Source of the DNA: Synechococcus sp. KORDI-100
GTDB lineage: Bacteria > Cyanobacteriota > Cyanobacteriia > PCC-6307 > Cyanobiaceae
Direction: 5' to 3'
NCBI RefSeq assembly: GCF_000737535.1
Contig: NZ_CP006269.1
Coordinates: 1,116,001-1,180,000 of the forward strand
DNA: 64,000 nucleotides
The translations under genes were made by a program, and so were the position numbers. Under the pieces are notes generated by a model that worked only from the letters and a program-made list of their open reading frames with translations, searched no databases and was not told the DNA's origin. Shown piece after piece: positions 37,354 through 46,002 of the stretch (positions are counted from its first letter, which is position 1; the number at the start of each line of letters is the position of its first letter).

Positions 37354-38427
37354 ATGGTTCAACACCGTGTCGTTCTCCTGTCTGGTGATGGCATCGGCCC
37401 TGAGATCACGGCTGTTGCCCGCAGGCTTCTCGAGGCCGTGAGCGAACGGCATGGTTTCAGCCTCACGTTTGATGAGCAGCTGATCGGTGGTGCTGCCATC
37501 GATGGCACCGGGGAACCATTGCCCGCTACCACTCTCGAGGCATGTCGAGCTGCCGATGCCGTGTTGCTGGCGGCGATCGGCAGCCCTCGATTCGACAGCC
37601 TCCCGCGGGGCAAACGTCCTGAATCCGGTCTGCTGGCCCTGCGCTCAGGGCTGAAGCTGTTCGCCAATCTGCGTCCCGTCAAGATCGTTCCTGCCCTGAT
37701 GGAGGCCAGCACGCTTCGGCCTGAGGTGATCGAGGGTGTCGATCTGATGGTGGTGCGTGAACTGACGGGAGGGATTTATTTCGGGCAGCCCAAGGGCCGG
37801 ATCGAAGCGGATGGTGATATCCGTGGCTTCAACACCATGACCTATTCAGGCAGCGAAGTGGATCGCATCGCCAAGGTGGCCTTCGAGATCGCCCAGGAGC
37901 GGCGTGGACGGTTGTGCTCGGTGGACAAAGCGAACGTTCTCGACGTGAGCCAGCTCTGGCGTGACCGTGTGGATGCCATGGCCCTCGCTTACGCCAGTGT
38001 CGATGTGAGCCACATGTATGTGGACAACGCGGCGATGCAGCTGGTGCGCGATCCCCGTCAGTTCGATGTCCTACTCACCGGCAATCTCTTCGGTGACATC
38101 CTCAGCGATGAGGCTGCGATGCTGACTGGTTCGATCGGCATGCTCCCATCGGCATCTCTGGGCAGCGATGGGCCGGGGTTGTTTGAGCCGGTGCACGGCT
38201 CAGCGCCGGATATCGCTGGACAGGACAAGGCGAATCCCATGGCGATGGTCTTGTCTGCAGCGATGATGCTGCGCATCGGTCTTAAGCAGGCTGAGGCGGC
38301 TGAGGCGTTGGAGCAGGCCGTGGATCGAGTGCTCGCAGAGGGATACCGCACGGGTGACCTGCTCTCTGAGGGGTGTACGGCTGTGGGCTGCAGCGCCATG
38401 GGCGATCACCTGCTCAAGGCGCTTTGA
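37354..38427 (+). CDS. leuB: 3-isopropylmalate dehydrogenase
   Basis: NAD-dependent oxidative decarboxylase in leucine synthesis. 357 residues with LLSGDGIGPEI, RELTGGIYFGQPKG, YSGSEVDRIAKVAFEIA, DKANVL, the metal-binding YVDNAAMQLVRDPRQFD and NLFGDILSDEAA, and the NAD-specific EPVHGSAPDIAG. ATG 37354; the longer frame overlapping lpxD is not used. Confidence 0.97.
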   Translation: MVQHRVVLLSGDGIGPEITAVARRLLEAVSERHGFSLTFDEQLIGGAAIDGTGEPLPATTLEACRAADAVLLAAIGSPRFDSLPRGKRPESGLLALRSGLKLFANLRPVKIVPALMEASTLRPEVIEGVDLMVVRELTGGIYFGQPKGRIEADGDIRGFNTMTYSGSEVDRIAKVAFEIAQERRGRLCSVDKANVLDVSQLWRDRVDAMALAYASVDVSHMYVDNAAMQLVRDPRQFDVLLTGNLFGDILSDEAAMLTGSIGMLPSASLGSDGPGLFEPVHGSAPDIAGQDKANPMAMVLSAAMMLRIGLKQAEAAEALEQAVDRVLAEGYRTGDLLSEGCTAVGCSAMGDHLLKAL

Positions 38428-38485
38428 GACCGGCATTGGTGATTTAGGGCCCTGATCTGGCAAACTCGCCGAACCTTGTTTCCCA

Positions 38486-39394
38486 GTGTCGATGTCGAAG
38501 CGTCACCCGGTTGTTGCTGTTACGGGTTCTTCCGGAGCTGGGACCAGCACCGTCAAGCGCGCCTTCGAGCACATCTTTGCCAGGGAAGGCATCACGCCGG
38601 CTGTCGTTGAAGGCGATAGCTACCACCGTTACGAGCGGACACCGATGAAGGAGGCCATGGCGGATGCCCTGGCCCGCGGCGAGAACTTCTCCCACTTCGG
38701 ACCGGAAGCCAACCTCTTCAACAAACTGGAGGAACTGTTCCGCACCTACGGCGAAACCGGTGGCGGGCAGAAGCGTTACTACCTCCACAGCCCTGAGGAG
38801 GCGAAGGAGCACAACGCTCGCCTGGGAGTTGATCTGGGGCCTGGTCAGTTCACCCCTTGGGAGGACATTCCGTCAGGAACAGACCTTCTCTTCTATGAGG
38901 GGTTGCACGGCGGCGTCAAAAGCGATGGCTATGACGTGGCGGCCCTCGCCGACCTGCTGGTGGGTGTCGTGCCGATCACAAACCTGGAGTGGATTCAGAA
39001 GATCCACCGTGACAATGCCGAACGGGGCTACTCCGCTGAGGCCATCGTGGACACGATCCTGCGACGCATGCCTGATTACATCAACCACATCTGTCCTCAA
39101 TTCAGTGAAACGGATATCAATTTCCAACGGGTTCCCACCGTTGATACGTCCAATCCTTTCATCTGTCGCAACATTCCCTCGCCTGACGAAAGCTTCGTGA
39201 TCATTCACTTCCGCAAGGGAGCTCGTGAGAAGTGGGGCATTGATTTTGGTTATCTGCTGAGCATGATTCACGATTCATTCATGTCCAGCCCTACCAGCAT
39301 TGTGGTCAACGGCGGAAAAATGGGCTTTGCGATGGAACTGATTCTCACGCCAATCATTCACCGCATGATTGAAGAGAAGAAAAACATCGGTTGA
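38486..39394 (+). CDS. prk: Phosphoribulokinase, proteobacterial-type (class I-like)
   Basis: Makes ribulose-1,5-bisphosphate from ribulose-5-phosphate with ATP. 302 residues: P-loop VTGSSGAGTSTVKRAF (12-27), then EGDSYHRYERTPM, HFGPEANLF and FYEGLHGG. This matches the shorter proteobacterial PRK type rather than the usual cyanobacterial/plant type beginning with a GDSGCGKST loop. GTG 38486 or ATG 38492 are both possible starts. It sits with Calvin-cycle-related genes elsewhere in the window (two aldolases), but not in an operon with them. Confidence 0.88.
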   Translation: MSMSKRHPVVAVTGSSGAGTSTVKRAFEHIFAREGITPAVVEGDSYHRYERTPMKEAMADALARGENFSHFGPEANLFNKLEELFRTYGETGGGQKRYYLHSPEEAKEHNARLGVDLGPGQFTPWEDIPSGTDLLFYEGLHGGVKSDGYDVAALADLLVGVVPITNLEWIQKIHRDNAERGYSAEAIVDTILRRMPDYINHICPQFSETDINFQRVPTVDTSNPFICRNIPSPDESFVIIHFRKGAREKWGIDFGYLLSMIHDSFMSSPTSIVVNGGKMGFAMELILTPIIHRMIEEKKNIG

Positions 39395-39466
39395 GTTGGA
39401 TCAAGGCTTCAATTCGTCTCTACAATTCACCCATCTGAGTGATCAGGTGGGTTTATTTCTGTTCCT

Positions 39467-39748
39467 TTGCCCTCCTTTGTGATCAACGGTGCAGGTGCTC
39501 CGTCCAACGCACCACGTTGGGATCGTGTGAACAGTCGGGAGCTGATTCAACTGGCTCGGTCGGTGTATTTCAACTATCTCTCGAACACACCATCTGCCCC
39601 TGACCCGATCGGTGTTGTGGTTGACCAGGGCCGCGCCGATGGCCGCGTTGTCTTCGAGTCCCCTGTTCTGCTGCCGAACGAGGACTACATCGGTTTTGAT
39701 CTGATTCGCCAGCGAAGCTCCCGCCACAGGAGCCGATGCAAGGGCTGA
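39467..39748 (+). CDS. Small protein of unknown function
   Basis: 93 residues starting at TTG 39467 (GTG 39479 also fits). It is soluble, with a helix NSRELIQLARSVYFNYLS, a strand-rich middle and a basic C-terminus. It overlaps the prepilin peptidase start by 13 bp, which suggests co-translation. No family recognised. Confidence 0.55.
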   Translation: MPSFVINGAGAPSNAPRWDRVNSRELIQLARSVYFNYLSNTPSAPDPIGVVVDQGRADGRVVFESPVLLPNEDYIGFDLIRQRSSRHRSRCKG

Positions 39749-40536
39749 TGCTGCCGCTCTGGCTGGGCTTGACCGGAGCCTGTGTGGGCAGTTTCACCAA
39801 TGTGGTGGCCTGGCGCCTGCCCCGGGATGAATCCGTGGTCCACCCAGGCAGCCACTGTCCCCGCTGTGGTCACGCCATTCGCTGGCATGACAATCTCCCG
39901 GTGCTGGGATGGCTGTTCCTCGCGGGTCGCTGCCGCGACTGCCGGACCCCGATCAGTTGGCGCTATCCGGCGGTTGAAGCCCTGAGTGCCTTGCTCTGGC
40001 TCAGCTCATTGCTGGTGGGTCCTGCAGCGGGAGGGGGTCTGCCGATCTGGCTCCAGCCATGGGCTGGGGTTGTGCTGGTGGCGTTGCTGCTCCCCCTCGT
40101 CCTGATCGATCTGGATCATCTGTGGTTGCCCGAGCCCCTCTGCCGCTGGGGTTTGGTGATCGGGCTTATGTTCAGTTCGGCAGCGGGGGTGCCCCTGTTG
40201 GCAGACCATCTCATCGCTGCCTCGCTGGCGCTGCTGTCACTGGAGGGACTCAGCGCACTGGGGGAGCGACTTCTGGGCCAACCAGCCCTCGGCCTCGGTG
40301 ATGCCAAGCTTGCTGCGCTGGGTGGTGCCTGGCTGGGGCTCCCCGGTATTGCTGCTGCCATGGCCGTTGCGGTGATCACCGGGGCCGTCATCGGCAGCAT
40401 CGCCAGACTGACGGGGCGGTTACAGGCAAGGCAGGCTTTTCCCTTCGGCCCCTTCATCGCGCTCGGCATCTGGCTTGTCTGGCTTGCCGGGCCGATCTGG
40501 TGGTGGGATCAGTGGCTGGCGATGTTCAGGTTCTGA
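39736..40536 (+). CDS. pilD: Prepilin peptidase / methyltransferase (A24)
   Basis: 266 residues, about eight membrane helices. The N-terminal domain GSFTNVVAWRLPR is followed by a zinc site of two CxxC pairs (CPRCGH and CRDCRT). The two catalytic aspartates are in LIDLDHLWLPE and GLGDAKL. It cleaves and N-methylates type IV pilin-like precursors, supporting pili or DNA uptake. No pilin genes lie nearby. Confidence 0.95.
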   Translation: MQGLMLPLWLGLTGACVGSFTNVVAWRLPRDESVVHPGSHCPRCGHAIRWHDNLPVLGWLFLAGRCRDCRTPISWRYPAVEALSALLWLSSLLVGPAAGGGLPIWLQPWAGVVLVALLLPLVLIDLDHLWLPEPLCRWGLVIGLMFSSAAGVPLLADHLIAASLALLSLEGLSALGERLLGQPALGLGDAKLAALGGAWLGLPGIAAAMAVAVITGAVIGSIARLTGRLQARQAFPFGPFIALGIWLVWLAGPIWWWDQWLAMFRF

Positions 40537-40553
40537 ACAAAGGAACCTGTTGT

Positions 40554-41180
40554 TCAAGTTCGCTTCGGCGTGCATTGATCCAGACGTTGAATCAGAGCAT
40601 CAAAGCTGCGGGGGCGATCCGGCGTACTGTCTCTGGACTTGAAAGGTATGCGGACAGCGGAATCCGGAATCTTCACCGGCAATTGTCCCCTTGGGGCAAG
40701 CCGGGGCTCAAATACCAGATTTTGATAAGCAACAAACTGCCCATTCCTGAACCAGCCAACCCGTTCTGCAAAATCCTGAAATCTGACGGATTGATCTGTT
40801 TCCGTCGTTGCTTCCTGTAGTTGCTGATAAACCTCCCGCTGCGCAGACAGGCCAAATTGACCATTTGAATGCACCATCATCAGATTATCGATATAATGCA
40901 AATCCGGGCAGGGAAAACGCGAAGCTGCATTGGCATCAATCCACCCTTCGTTGTTGCGACCCGTGACATCCAGAGCAATCTCTGCGATGGCGGTGTTGGC
41001 ATCTTTCCATTGGTTGTTTTCGAGAAGCTCTTTGAGTTTCAAGTACTTCTCTGATGGATCGTGGCGGAAGATATGGCCTGAATGGTTGTTGTGGCTGGCA
41101 TGTTGCTGCCAGGTGAATCCACAAACAGCAAGTGCGATGAACCCCAGGCCGATGAACGTTTTGCTGGTTTTGAAGTTCAT
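40554..41180 (-). CDS. Membrane-anchored GUN4-domain protein beside feoB
   Basis: 208 residues. A short N-terminal hydrophobic segment (about 8-24) is followed by a His-rich stretch (HASHNNHSGHIFRHD), then the GUN4 core. Recognisable GUN4 elements are YLKLKELLENNQWKDA, GWIDANAASRFPCPDLHYID, SNGQFGLSAQREVY and RVGWFRNG. GUN4 binds porphyrins and stimulates Mg-chelatase. It starts only 5 bp downstream of the feoB stop, so it is probably cotranscribed with Fe(II) uptake. The His-rich linker could bind metal; this is inference. It is a distinct paralogue from the usual soluble chlorophyll GUN4. Confidence 0.82.
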   Translation of the reverse strand: MNFKTSKTFIGLGFIALAVCGFTWQQHASHNNHSGHIFRHDPSEKYLKLKELLENNQWKDANTAIAEIALDVTGRNNEGWIDANAASRFPCPDLHYIDNLMMVHSNGQFGLSAQREVYQQLQEATTETDQSVRFQDFAERVGWFRNGQFVAYQNLVFEPRLAPRGQLPVKIPDSAVRIPFKSRDSTPDRPRSFDALIQRLDQCTPKRT

Positions 41181-41185
41181 GAGGA

Positions 41186-43039
41186 TTAAAAAATGAGGTT
41201 AAAAATGTTGTAAAATGAGAAACTTATGACCCAAGCAACGCACAAGGAGAGTGTGGCTGAGAACACTGTAAACTTGATCGATTTTGATTCCCCAAAGATT
41301 GTTCCAAGAGTTGTAAGGCAGGGAATATAAAGAAGGCTGAATAGGAGATAGCTGAATCCTTGAGCGAGTGTGAGATCCATTGCCAGCTGGGCTTGAAGTG
41401 CATCATTCGACAACCCATAGACAGTCGCAAGAGCTGCAAGCTGGACTTCCTTGGCAACAAAACCGATGATCAGTGAAACGGTCAGGAAAGGACTGATTCC
41501 AATTGGATTCATCACCGGCGCGAAGAAACTTCCGAGTTGACCGGCGTAAGAGTCAATACCTTCTGCTGAACCTTCAGGGAAATTTGTCAGAAACCAAGTT
41601 ATGGTTGTACCCAGAATCATGAACATCATGACTTTGGTCATGAATGATTTCATTTCATTCCAGACATTGAAAAAAACCTGTTTTGCCGTCGGTATTCTGT
41701 AAGGTGGTAACTCAACCACAAAGGGCTCTTCATTCTTGAATTGGCCTGTAAAGTTGAAGATTGTCGCGATCAGATAAGCAACGACAAAGCTCATTATGTA
41801 AAGACCGAACAAGGCCATCGCGCCTGAAGGGCCAGGCAAGATAACAGCTAAAATAAAGACAAAAACTTGTAGCCTTGCTGAACATAATGAGAAGGGAATT
41901 ATTAACATCGAAAGCAGTCTCATTGCTCTGGATCGCATCACACGTGTTCCCATGACGGCAGGAACATTGCAGCCAAAACCCATTAATTGCAGAACAAATG
42001 CTCTTCCATCCAGCCCGCATTTTTCCATCAGAACATCAATCAAGTAGGCAGCTCTGGACAGATATCCACTGTCTTCCAAAGCCGTCATCACAACAAAGAA
42101 AAGAGCAACAAGCGGTACAAATGAAAAAACGGTTGCAATCCCTGAAAAGGGTCCCTCCACAACGAAGTCCTGAACAATTGAGGGGAAGGGGCTTAAGGCT
42201 GGTTCGAGCAGAGATTCCTGAAACCATCCAGTTAGTTCGTCGACAGGATCGGCTGTTGGAATACCGATGGACCAGATGAACCAAAACACGAGGAACATGG
42301 TTGCAAAAAAGATCGGCAACCCAAAACCAGGATGCAGCAGCCATCGATCAATACGATTGGTCAACGTCGTGATGTTGACGGCGGGCATGTTGATCGATCC
42401 CTCGATCACCTGATCAAGCTCGGCCTGCTGGGTTGGATGTTCCTTGAAATATTCAACGACGCTGTCAATGGTGACGCTTTGATCAACTGTCTCAAGAGAA
42501 GATAAAATTGATTCATAAGCCTTATCGCAGCCAGTTCCATATTTTGCGCTTATTGCGTGCGTAGGAACGTTTAGATTTTTTTGAAGTTTAACAAGATCAA
42601 TTCCCACATTGAATCTCTTAGCCTCATCGGCCATATTCAGAATGACGATGATCGGCAATCCCAATGCTTTTAGTTGAAGGGGGATCCTGATCTGTCGATC
42701 AACCTGAACAGCGTTTAAAACCACCACCACGAGGTCGACAGAATTGGTTTCTAAGAATGTTTGGACAACTTTTTCATCGTCTGTAAATCCATCAAGATCA
42801 TAGATGCCAGGAAGATCAACGAACTCAACTACTTGATCATTCAGATTTAATTCGGCTCGCATCAAATCAACCGTCAGACCAGGCCAATTCGCTACACCTG
42901 CGCCGGCCTTTGTGATTTTGTTGAAAAGAGTTGATTTTCCCGTGTTTGGTTGACCGATGAAAGCAACGCGTTTTGGTTTGTTTTTCGGTTCTCGTGGACT
43001 ATCGTTTTGGAATTGATTCGGCGGAGCTGTAATTGTCAT
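41186..43039 (-). CDS. feoB: Ferrous iron transporter FeoB
   Basis: 617 residues. Cytoplasmic G domain first: G1 GQPNTGKST (29-37), G3 DLPGIYDL, G4 NMAD. The membrane domain with about eight to ten helices follows, including the Gate motif GFGCNVPAVMGTR and a second gate in the C-terminal half. It imports Fe(II). Codon use is AT-rich relative to flanking genes. It follows feoA by 36 bp. Confidence 0.97.
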   Translation of the reverse strand: MTITAPPNQFQNDSPREPKNKPKRVAFIGQPNTGKSTLFNKITKAGAGVANWPGLTVDLMRAELNLNDQVVEFVDLPGIYDLDGFTDDEKVVQTFLETNSVDLVVVVLNAVQVDRQIRIPLQLKALGLPIIVILNMADEAKRFNVGIDLVKLQKNLNVPTHAISAKYGTGCDKAYESILSSLETVDQSVTIDSVVEYFKEHPTQQAELDQVIEGSINMPAVNITTLTNRIDRWLLHPGFGLPIFFATMFLVFWFIWSIGIPTADPVDELTGWFQESLLEPALSPFPSIVQDFVVEGPFSGIATVFSFVPLVALFFVVMTALEDSGYLSRAAYLIDVLMEKCGLDGRAFVLQLMGFGCNVPAVMGTRVMRSRAMRLLSMLIIPFSLCSARLQVFVFILAVILPGPSGAMALFGLYIMSFVVAYLIATIFNFTGQFKNEEPFVVELPPYRIPTAKQVFFNVWNEMKSFMTKVMMFMILGTTITWFLTNFPEGSAEGIDSYAGQLGSFFAPVMNPIGISPFLTVSLIIGFVAKEVQLAALATVYGLSNDALQAQLAMDLTLAQGFSYLLFSLLYIPCLTTLGTIFGESKSIKFTVFSATLSLCVAWVISFSFYNIFNLIF

Positions 43040-43075
43040 AGAGCATTTCTGAAAATGACCAAAAAATTAGATGCT

Positions 43076-43414
43076 TTAGTTTGCTTGTGAATAAATTTGT
43101 GGTTTCAAGATTACATTTTTTGCTTCTGAACGTCTGATGGCTAGCTCTGTGGTGCTACCAACTCTGATTGCAATGGGGCCGCCCATGAATGCCTTTTTCA
43201 TGACAAGGATTGTTTTATTTTCAATGAGTCCCATTGCAATCAGTCGTGTTCGCAGGCCATCTTCGACCGTTGAATTATTGCTTGAAATTTGGTGAATGAT
43301 ACCGATTTCACCGATCTGAAGCTTGTCCAGAGTCAGTGGTGAACTATTGCTGTCCAGGTCGAATTCGACGACTCTGAAATCTTCCGGAACTGATGAGAAA
43401 TGTCTAAGAACCAT
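43076..43414 (-). CDS. feoA: FeoA-domain protein
   Basis: 112 residues with the SH3-like FeoA fold: LDKLQIGEIGIIHQI, RTRLIAMGLIENKTILVMKKA, GGPIAIRVGSTTELAIRRSEA. FeoA is the small partner that modulates FeoB. An N-terminal 25-residue extension precedes the fold. It sits directly upstream of feoB and about 48 bp after the ferritin gene. Confidence 0.95.
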   Translation of the reverse strand: MVLRHFSSVPEDFRVVEFDLDSNSSPLTLDKLQIGEIGIIHQISSNNSTVEDGLRTRLIAMGLIENKTILVMKKAFMGGPIAIRVGSTTELAIRRSEAKNVILKPQIYSQAN

Positions 43415-43462
43415 GATCTTGATTTCATTGTGGATAAAGATTGTGTTGCATACTTTTAGATT

Positions 43463-44020
43463 TCAAGCCGCCCCAGTCCCATTGCCAGTTGCTGTGGATC
43501 CTGCACTAAATGCTCCACCAGCTTTGACATTGGCAAGCAATGTTCCATCTAAAAATTGTTGATCAAGCAGTATTAGTGCTGCCGTATTAGAGTCAGCTAG
43601 TCGTAATCTTTTTAATACAAAACGTGCTTCAGATTCCTCTTTTACCTGCTCCTCAATGAACCAGTCGAGCATTGCGGTTGCGGCACGATCACCTTCTTGC
43701 TCTGACAATGTATAAATGTTGTTAATTGATTCCGTGACTTGTTTCTCCATTGTATAAACTGTTTCAAATAGATGCTTAACTGTTTGAAACTCTCGCTCTG
43801 GAGATTGAATGGTTGGTAGTTGTACTTTGCGCTCACTGTCGACGAGATAAGCAATCATCCTTGAGGCATGTCCACGTTCTTCAATACTCTTTTCAAGCAT
43901 ATAATCAGAGAACCCGATTAGATCTTTCTCGCGAAGCCAGATTGACATGGCCAGATATGCATGACTAGCTTGAAATTCAAGAGCTAGATGATCGTTGATC
44001 GCAGCTGTGTGTGACGTCAT
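43463..44020 (-). CDS. Ferritin, ferroxidase-type
   Basis: 185 residues of four-helix bundle. All the expected ferroxidase ligands are present in register with the E. coli FtnA pattern: Glu15, Glu48, His51, Glu92, Gln125 and Glu128, with Tyr22 nearby. It should store Fe(III) after oxidising Fe(II). A C-terminal Gly/Ala/Thr-rich tail is present. It is first in a likely ferritin-feoA-feoB-GUN4 order, linking storage with Fe(II) uptake. Confidence 0.95.
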   Translation of the reverse strand: MTSHTAAINDHLALEFQASHAYLAMSIWLREKDLIGFSDYMLEKSIEERGHASRMIAYLVDSERKVQLPTIQSPEREFQTVKHLFETVYTMEKQVTESINNIYTLSEQEGDRAATAMLDWFIEEQVKEESEARFVLKRLRLADSNTAALILLDQQFLDGTLLANVKAGGAFSAGSTATGNGTGAA

Positions 44021-44054
44021 TTTTCGGTATATCCAATCTTTTTATAGGCATGGG

Positions 44055-44073
44055 CAGTGAAAATCATTCCAAA
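44055..44073. promoter_or_regulatory. Weak Fur-box-like sequence
   Basis: The stretch around AGTGAAAATCATTCC has a core resembling half of the Fur consensus (AATCATT). It lies between the divergent ferritin and porin genes, where an iron-controlled promoter would be expected. The match is partial and the overall region is AT-rich, so it is only a candidate. Confidence 0.25.
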
Positions 44074-44361
44074 TTAAATGTTAAGGCGGCAATAAAATCA
44101 CTCCTGCTGTAAAATTTGATATTTCAAAGAGTGCTTTTCTGTCCTCTGTTTTTTATTCCCTCGAAAGGTAGGTCTTTTTTTATTTTTTACTGCGATCTGT
44201 ATCGTCTTCGAGATCTCTTTCGTTGTAAGGCTTTTGGCGAAAAAGTCTCCGTGGAAACCTGTTCACGGTCGAGATTTTGAGCAATTCGTGCGGTCGTGTG
44301 CGAGTTGTTTTTGTTGTCGTCACTACAGTTATTTCGTTATGTCTTTTCGCGCACCTGCCTT

Positions 44362-46002
44362 ATGCGCCCTTTCTTAAACTCTTTTTCCGATATCAATCAG
44401 CCTCAGCTGCATCCTGGTTCCCGAAGTTTCAAGTGTTGCACGTCTTTGTTTGGGGGGATGGCGCTTGCTGTTGCAGGAACCTGCGGATTGAGTCAGCCAG
44501 TATCCGCTGAAATTGTCGATCTTGAGTCGGTCAATCGTTATGTTTCTGGCAAGGCATCGGCTCGAGACCAGGTCACCAGCATCACCCAGTTCTCTGACGT
44601 CTACCCGACCGACTGGGCTTACCAGGCTCTCGCCAGCTTGATCGAGCGCTACGGCTGTATCGCCGGTTACCCAAACGGCACCTTCCGCGGCAACCGGGCC
44701 ATGACCCGTTACGAGGCAGCTGCCCTTCTCAACGCCTGTCTCGACCGCATCACTGAGGTCACCGACGAACTGCGTCGTCTGATCAAGGAATTCGAAAAAG
44801 AACTCGCCATCATCCGCGGCCGCGTCGATGGCCTCGAGGCCCGCGTCGGCGAACTGAAAGCAACCCAGTTCACCACCACCACGAAACTGGATGGACTGGC
44901 CACATTTGTGGTGGGTGCGAATCGCTTTAAAGGGTCTGCTGGTCGGCTTGGAGATGAGAACAACGGCAGATACGGCGCCACCGTTTTCAACTATGACCTG
45001 CAGCTCAATCTCGAGACTTCCTTCACCGGTAAGGACATGTTGACAACCGTGCTGCGCTCAGGAAATTTTGATGAAGACGGCAGTCCTTTTGGGAGTGGTG
45101 GCCCCTCAGGACTCGCAACCCTGGAAACAGCCTTCCAGGAAGGAGATGAACCCAACCGAGTGGCGATTGAAAAAATTTATTACTCCTTTCCAATCGGTGA
45201 TTCCCTCACACTCACTGTCGGTCCACTTGTCGGTCAGGAGGACATGCTCGCATTGTGGCCGAGCACTTACCCCACTGATCCGATTCTTGAAGTGATGACG
45301 ATGAATGGTGCCCCTGCTGCTTACAACGAAAATCTTGGTGCAGGTGCGGGGATCAGCTGGGAGCTTGAGAATGGTTTCAGAATGTCGGCAAATTATGTTT
45401 CCGCAAATGGAGCATTAGGTAACAGTGATGAAGGTGGTATCGCCACCGATCAGTCTGGAAGCTCCGCGACTGTTCAGCTGGGTTGGGAGGCTGAGAACTG
45501 GAATATTGCCGCGATCTATTCAAAAATTCAAAACGGTCATGATCTGATCCCTTACATCACTCCTTTTGTTGATGATCATTCTTACGGGAAGGGAACAACC
45601 AGTGCCTTTGGCCTGGCTGGTTCATGGTCCCCTGAAGACAGCGGCTGGATTCCCTCCGTGTCCGCAGGTTGGGGCTACAACAGCATGAACACCGACAAAC
45701 GTGGACAGGCGGAAACCAGTCAGTCCTGGAGTGTTGGCCTTGAATGGAATGATGTTTTCTTGCTGGGAAACAACGCTGGCATGGCCGTTGGCCAACCGGT
45801 TTTTGCCACCAGCTTGCGTGGGGGTGGTAGCGCTGCTGATGGGCAGTTCATCTGGGAGTGGTGGTATCAGTTCCAGGTGACAGACAACATCAGCATTACT
45901 CCTGCACTTTTTTACCTTTCACGTCCTCTCGGAGAAAACACGCCGTCTGACAAGACCTTTCAGCAATTGGGCGGTCTGGTCAAGACGACCTTCACATTCT
46001 GA
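44362..46002 (+). CDS. SLH-domain outer-membrane porin (iron-uptake porin type)
   Basis: 546 residues from ATG 44362. It has an unusually long signal-type N-terminus (cleavage after PVSA near 49), then one SLH domain (about 77-125: DVYPTDWAYQALASLIERYG, PNGTFRGNRAMTRYEAA). A coiled coil follows (LRRLIKEFEKELAIIRGRV), then a long beta-barrel of alternating strands ending in Phe. This is the standard cyanobacterial SomA/iron-stress porin architecture. Its position opposite the iron-uptake genes suggests iron-linked expression, though the substrate is not proven. Confidence 0.9.
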   Translation: MRPFLNSFSDINQPQLHPGSRSFKCCTSLFGGMALAVAGTCGLSQPVSAEIVDLESVNRYVSGKASARDQVTSITQFSDVYPTDWAYQALASLIERYGCIAGYPNGTFRGNRAMTRYEAAALLNACLDRITEVTDELRRLIKEFEKELAIIRGRVDGLEARVGELKATQFTTTTKLDGLATFVVGANRFKGSAGRLGDENNGRYGATVFNYDLQLNLETSFTGKDMLTTVLRSGNFDEDGSPFGSGGPSGLATLETAFQEGDEPNRVAIEKIYYSFPIGDSLTLTVGPLVGQEDMLALWPSTYPTDPILEVMTMNGAPAAYNENLGAGAGISWELENGFRMSANYVSANGALGNSDEGGIATDQSGSSATVQLGWEAENWNIAAIYSKIQNGHDLIPYITPFVDDHSYGKGTTSAFGLAGSWSPEDSGWIPSVSAGWGYNSMNTDKRGQAETSQSWSVGLEWNDVFLLGNNAGMAVGQPVFATSLRGGGSAADGQFIWEWWYQFQVTDNISITPALFYLSRPLGENTPSDKTFQQLGGLVKTTFTF

